Assembly (NCBI GenBank): GCA_946405045.1
Contig: CAMJFV010000088.1
Span: 1 to 7,421, forward strand
DNA: 7,421 bases
From: an uncultured Bacteroidales bacterium
GTDB taxonomy: Bacteria > Bacteroidota > Bacteroidia > Bacteroidales > Paludibacteraceae
Reading direction: 5' to 3'
The stretch's first letter is position 1. Each line of letters starts with the position of its first letter. The position numbers were made by a program, and so were the translations under genes. Below the pieces are notes generated by a model. That model worked only from the letters and a program-made list of their open reading frames with translations, had not been told where the DNA came from and did no database searches. Of this stretch, positions 6,501 to 7,421 are shown piece after piece.

Positions 6501-7421
6501 CAACAGTCTCATCTGCCCAAATATAATTTGCAGTATCTACCAAAGTAGCTGTGCGAATATACTTTCCTGTCTGAGTAGCAACGGCATTCGTATCTGCCAC
6601 AATATAGAATTCGCTTGGATTAACGTCGAAACTCTTCTCCTTACCATCATAAATAAAGTTAGTAAGAGGAGACGTAGGAAGAGCAACTTTAGCTTTACTA
6701 ATTACAAAGTCGAACATTTTATCTGCAGTCGTTGAATCTGTCCACTGATAATGAACAGAATCTTTCAAAGTAACATTAACAATATACTTACCTGCATTAA
6801 CCTGAACATTGTTGCTGACTGCAAACAATGAATCTTCAGGTATTACTATCGCGTATGTCTGCTCCTTTCCATTATAAATATACTTAGAAGTGTTAGCAAC
6901 AGGAATTGAAACTTCGGATTTTGATATAGTGAAAATATATTTTATATCGTCTTTAGTATCATCATCCCAAATGTAATTCTCATTTAGTTTAACAATTACC
7001 TCGTAATTTCCTGGCTCCTTAGCAATTGTATCTCCTATAAATGAATATCCTGCATTCGGAACAAATCCAAAACTATGTGTTTTTCCATCATATACATACG
7101 TTGCATCAACCAAATCTGGTTTTGGAACATATACTGAAGAGATTTCTACAATAAATGATTTTTCATCAGAAGATCCATCCTTCCAAACATAACCTGGATT
7201 TAGAGTAACTATAACATTATAAATTCCAGCATTAGTTTTTACTCCATTAGTAACAGTATACGCCTCATTCTCCTCTATAAATACAATAGGAGAACCTGTA
7301 TAATTATGTTCGGTTAACACTGTAGGAATATTAACAGAAATTGGCTCTATTTCAAACTTGACAATCTTATCAGAAGTCGTTCCATCATACCATACATGAT
7401 TTATCGAATCTGCAAGAGAAA
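3556..7421 (-). CDS. Giant Ig-like/MBG-repeat surface protein with T9SS-type C-terminal sorting domain (N-terminus outside window)
   Basis: Partial gene: the reading frame is open from the window edge to the TAA at 3556-3558, giving 1287 visible residues. An apparent start at 7320 is an internal GTG valine in mid-repeat, not a start. Fourteen complete beta-rich repeats (7335-4294) plus the end of another at the edge each run: IP/LP linker, aromatic-Y-(N/D/T)-G strand, GxY strand, then a (N/G)Y-x-W-x-D-x-T motif and a hydrophobic last strand. This is the style of bacterial Ig-like/MBG stalk domains. Then come a beta-rich domain (4293-3997), an Ig-like domain with YQWYKDGELVPGATKQYY (3996-3790) and a terminal region resembling a T9SS sorting domain (3789-3559). 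The repeats contain a single Cys (at about 5155). No enzymatic motif is visible. Likely role, inferred: a long T9SS-exported surface stalk or adhesin. The 57-bp gap to the ompA-like gene suggests an operon. The ligand is unknown, and the missing N-terminus probably holds the signal peptide and any binding tip. Confidence 0.88.
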   Translation of the reverse strand, partial: SLADSINHVWYDGTTSDKIVKFEIEPISVNIPTVLTEHNYTGSPIVFIEENEAYTVTNGVKTNAGIYNVIVTLNPGYVWKDGSSDEKSFIVEISSVYVPKPDLVDATYVYDGKTHSFGFVPNAGYSFIGDTIAKEPGNYEVIVKLNENYIWDDDTKDDIKYIFTISKSEVSIPVANTSKYIYNGKEQTYAIVIPEDSLFAVSNNVQVNAGKYIVNVTLKDSVHYQWTDSTTADKMFDFVISKAKVALPTSPLTNFIYDGKEKSFDVNPSEFYIVADTNAVATQTGKYIRTATLVDTANYIWADETVEYKPIVFVIGDGTIEVPDVKLEYTYTGDTIIFVPEDGSYTVVNRAKREVGTYKVVLTPNKGYRLPNGQTDTTFVVVIKPIMVEKPNLQLEYTYNKKVIDFKVPVNDAYEISGQTSGMELGKYKVTLDLLPNYMWSDSTLERVGYVFSINKRLISIPSVDTTKFVYNGKRQTYNIAKSPDYNVLGNVQAYAGSYEVSVLLTDFSYSTWSDSTTEVKTYIFDIAKAKVDLPNAVQTSFSYDGTTKYFAVTENSRYEVLPKNASASEVGIYERTVTLKDTLNYTWIDGSVTDKTITFMIGNGTIDVPVIPTEYVYNGTQITFVPENKAYIVNNGVQTNAGTYDVVVTLKAGYVWSDNTVEPKTYTVVIKPLVIEKPKFPSANVYTYNDSIHGVVIPDVDGYIVDGITQTKEPGIYEVKVSLRQNYVWSDSTSTSLSYVYKINRIVVDIPAKCDSIFKFTGSEVTYPIADTVDYYVVSGHHRTSAGLHYVTIALSDSLHYIWSDSTIAPKYYEFLIGKSLVDLPVAVEDSFVYDGNVKLFEVVANDNYVVERNGGGAIDIGVYYRRVSLVDTVNFLWADGTVEDKVVTFYILKNMIPSISVPNNLVYTGDSLTLIPLSLAYTVTNNKALNAGSYEVMIVPNPGYFWASDSSALAKNYIVNVSPKMVNIPNRNQGTFLYNGKPQTYNINIPEDSLFTVSGNVQTEVGVYTVVVALKDTVNYKWEDTTSAPKLYSFMIENSIFYVDPIVQASGLVMETTPGHLAAFDVKVVGDVFKYWVSCDSFPALNTDTILLENHKPTSLNIYVPDDIMPGIYNITVSFMSGTLVKSQDVKLKVNYPASNIYVVWDDVLTVDNSAGLFKTYQWYKDGELVPGATKQYYQEKNGLDGYYMCKVNDELFVGPAFFHVDKPLWIKASGGKGKVDVEVIGDIPVGTSLVINSMNGTLVQKSDAENSMSFDLAPNIYIIKLESADKTKVVSNQSVKVLVK
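3559..3789 (-). other. Probable type IX secretion C-terminal sorting domain
   Basis: The last 77 residues end the protein with the strand pattern of type A T9SS tails: GTSLVINSMNGTLVQ (the usual 'v.v.d..G..v' strand pair), then MSFDLAPNIYIIKLES (the usual 'dls.GvYiv.v') and a basic, valine-rich finish VSNQSVKVLVK. The common opening YPNP motif is not present; ASGGKGKVDVEV stands in its place. If correct, the protein crosses the outer membrane by T9SS and is anchored or released at the surface after tail cleavage. Confidence 0.7.
3790..4293 (-). other. Non-repeat beta-rich and Ig-like domains before the C-terminus of the surface protein
   Basis: Positions 4293-3997 code about 99 residues that do not fit the repeat pattern (FYVDPIVQASGLVMETTPGH, later PGIYNITVSF) and look like a beta-sandwich. 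Positions 3996-3790 code about 69 residues with YQWYKDGELVPGA and DGYYMCKVND, the classic W-then-YxC spacing of Ig-like domains that often precede sorting tails in Bacteroidota surface proteins. There is no partner cysteine, so no intradomain disulfide is expected. Confidence 0.6.
4294..4728 (-). repeat. Incomplete terminal block (A then C)
   Basis: R13 is A-like (LVYTGDSLTLIP, AYTVTNN, LNAGSYEV). R14 is clearly C-like: YNGKPQTYNINIPEDSLF closely matches R3 in block 1, including a shared IPEDSLF. The expected B unit between them and the D unit after R14 are both missing, so the array ends with a truncated or rearranged cycle before the non-repeat domains. Confidence 0.75.
4729..5601 (-). repeat. 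Superrepeat block 3 (A-B-C-D, 873 bp)
   Basis: R9-R12 code 69, 73, 74 and 75 residues (291 in total, the same as block 1). Linkers are IKPLV-IEKP, INRIV-VDIP, IGKSL-VDLP and ILKNM-IPSI. The C unit (R11) contains the only Cys of the array, in VDIPAKCDSIF. It also departs most from the YNGKxQTY signature of its subtype. Confidence 0.8.
5602..6462 (-). repeat. Superrepeat block 2 (A-B-C-D, 861 bp)
   Basis: R5-R8 code 68, 71, 73 and 75 residues (287 in total). Linkers are IKPIM-VEKP, INKRL-ISIP, IAKAK-VDLP and IGNGT-IDVP. The A unit (R5) is the odd one: its usual GYxWxDxT segment is replaced by GYRLPNGQTDTT, so the otherwise conserved tryptophan is absent. Confidence 0.8.
6463..7335 (-). repeat. 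Superrepeat block 1 (A-B-C-D, 873 bp)
   Basis: R1-R4 code 69, 72, 75 and 75 residues (291 in total). The junctions show the subtype linkers: ISSVY-VPKP (A to B), ISKSE-VSIP (B to C), ISKAK-VALP (C to D) and IGDGT-IEVP (D to the next A). The residues just upstream (LADSINHVWYDGTT...IVKFEI, 7421-7336) resemble the end of a D unit, so a further block probably precedes this one outside the window. Confidence 0.8.

Larger units (their letters stand above)
4294..7335 (-). repeat. Array of 14 protein-level Ig-like/MBG-like repeats of 68-75 residues
   Basis: Repeat limits by nucleotide: R1 7335-7129, R2 7128-6913, R3 6912-6688, R4 6687-6463, R5 6462-6259, R6 6258-6046, R7 6045-5827, R8 5826-5602, R9 5601-5395, R10 5394-5176, R11 5175-4954, R12 4953-4729, R13 4728-4519, R14 4518-4294. 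Four subtypes are seen. A begins I(E/D)VP and is shortest (68-70). B begins (V/I)EKP or VPKP (71-73). C begins (I/V)xIP, with YNGKxQTY in three of four copies (73-75). D begins V(A/D)LP, has F-x-YDG and often ends IG(D/N)GT (75). Third codon positions differ widely between copies, so the array is old rather than recently amplified. Confidence 0.9.

Noticed and set aside
6238..6735. 165-codon plus-strand open frame rich in Cys, Ile and Phe opposite the repeat protein
   Set aside because: It is antisense to the repeat array. Its composition follows from the complement of Asn/Lys/Asp-rich codons, and it has no signal or domain.
4294..7335. CRISPR array or DNA-level tandem repeat as the cause of the periodicity
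   Set aside because: Units are 204-225 bp, differ widely at the base level and keep a continuous reading frame; the periodicity is in the protein.

Overview
The window looks like a chromosomal segment from a Bacteroidota species, most likely a T9SS-bearing member of the Bacteroidales (Prevotella-like). Four things suggest this: AT-rich DNA, start codons without Shine-Dalgarno sequences, an OmpA protein with thrombospondin type 3 repeats, and a surface protein ending in what looks like a type IX secretion (T9SS) sorting domain. This is a lineage inference from protein style, not a database match. Everything credible is encoded on the minus strand, so transcription runs from the high-coordinate end to the low-coordinate end.

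Layout in transcription order. (1) 7421-3556: the C-terminal 1287 residues of a very large repetitive surface protein whose N-terminus lies outside the window. It holds at least 14 complete Ig-like/MBG-like repeats of 68-75 residues. They fall into four recognisable subtypes that recur in the order A-B-C-D, giving a superrepeat of about 870 bp present three times, followed by A and C and then three non-repeat domains. (2) A 57-bp gap without a terminator. (3) 3498-1777: a complete 573-residue OmpA-family protein with a signal peptide, an N-terminal beta-barrel-like region, five Ca-binding TSP3 repeats and a C-terminal peptidoglycan-binding OmpA domain. (4) 1776-1574: a 203-bp gap with a strong intrinsic terminator just after the ompA-like stop and no convincing promoter. 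(5) 1573-1: the first 524 residues of a secreted clan GH-A-type glycoside hydrolase with a beta-sandwich and a C-terminal CBM6-like module cut by the window edge.

Working model (inference): the repeat protein and the OmpA-like protein form one transcription unit ending at the hairpin at 1733-1760. The repeat protein would be a T9SS-exported stalk or adhesin, and the OmpA-like protein would tie the outer membrane to peptidoglycan. The glycoside hydrolase is probably a separate unit for extracellular or periplasmic polysaccharide breakdown. No tRNA, rRNA, CRISPR array, insertion sequence or phage gene was seen.
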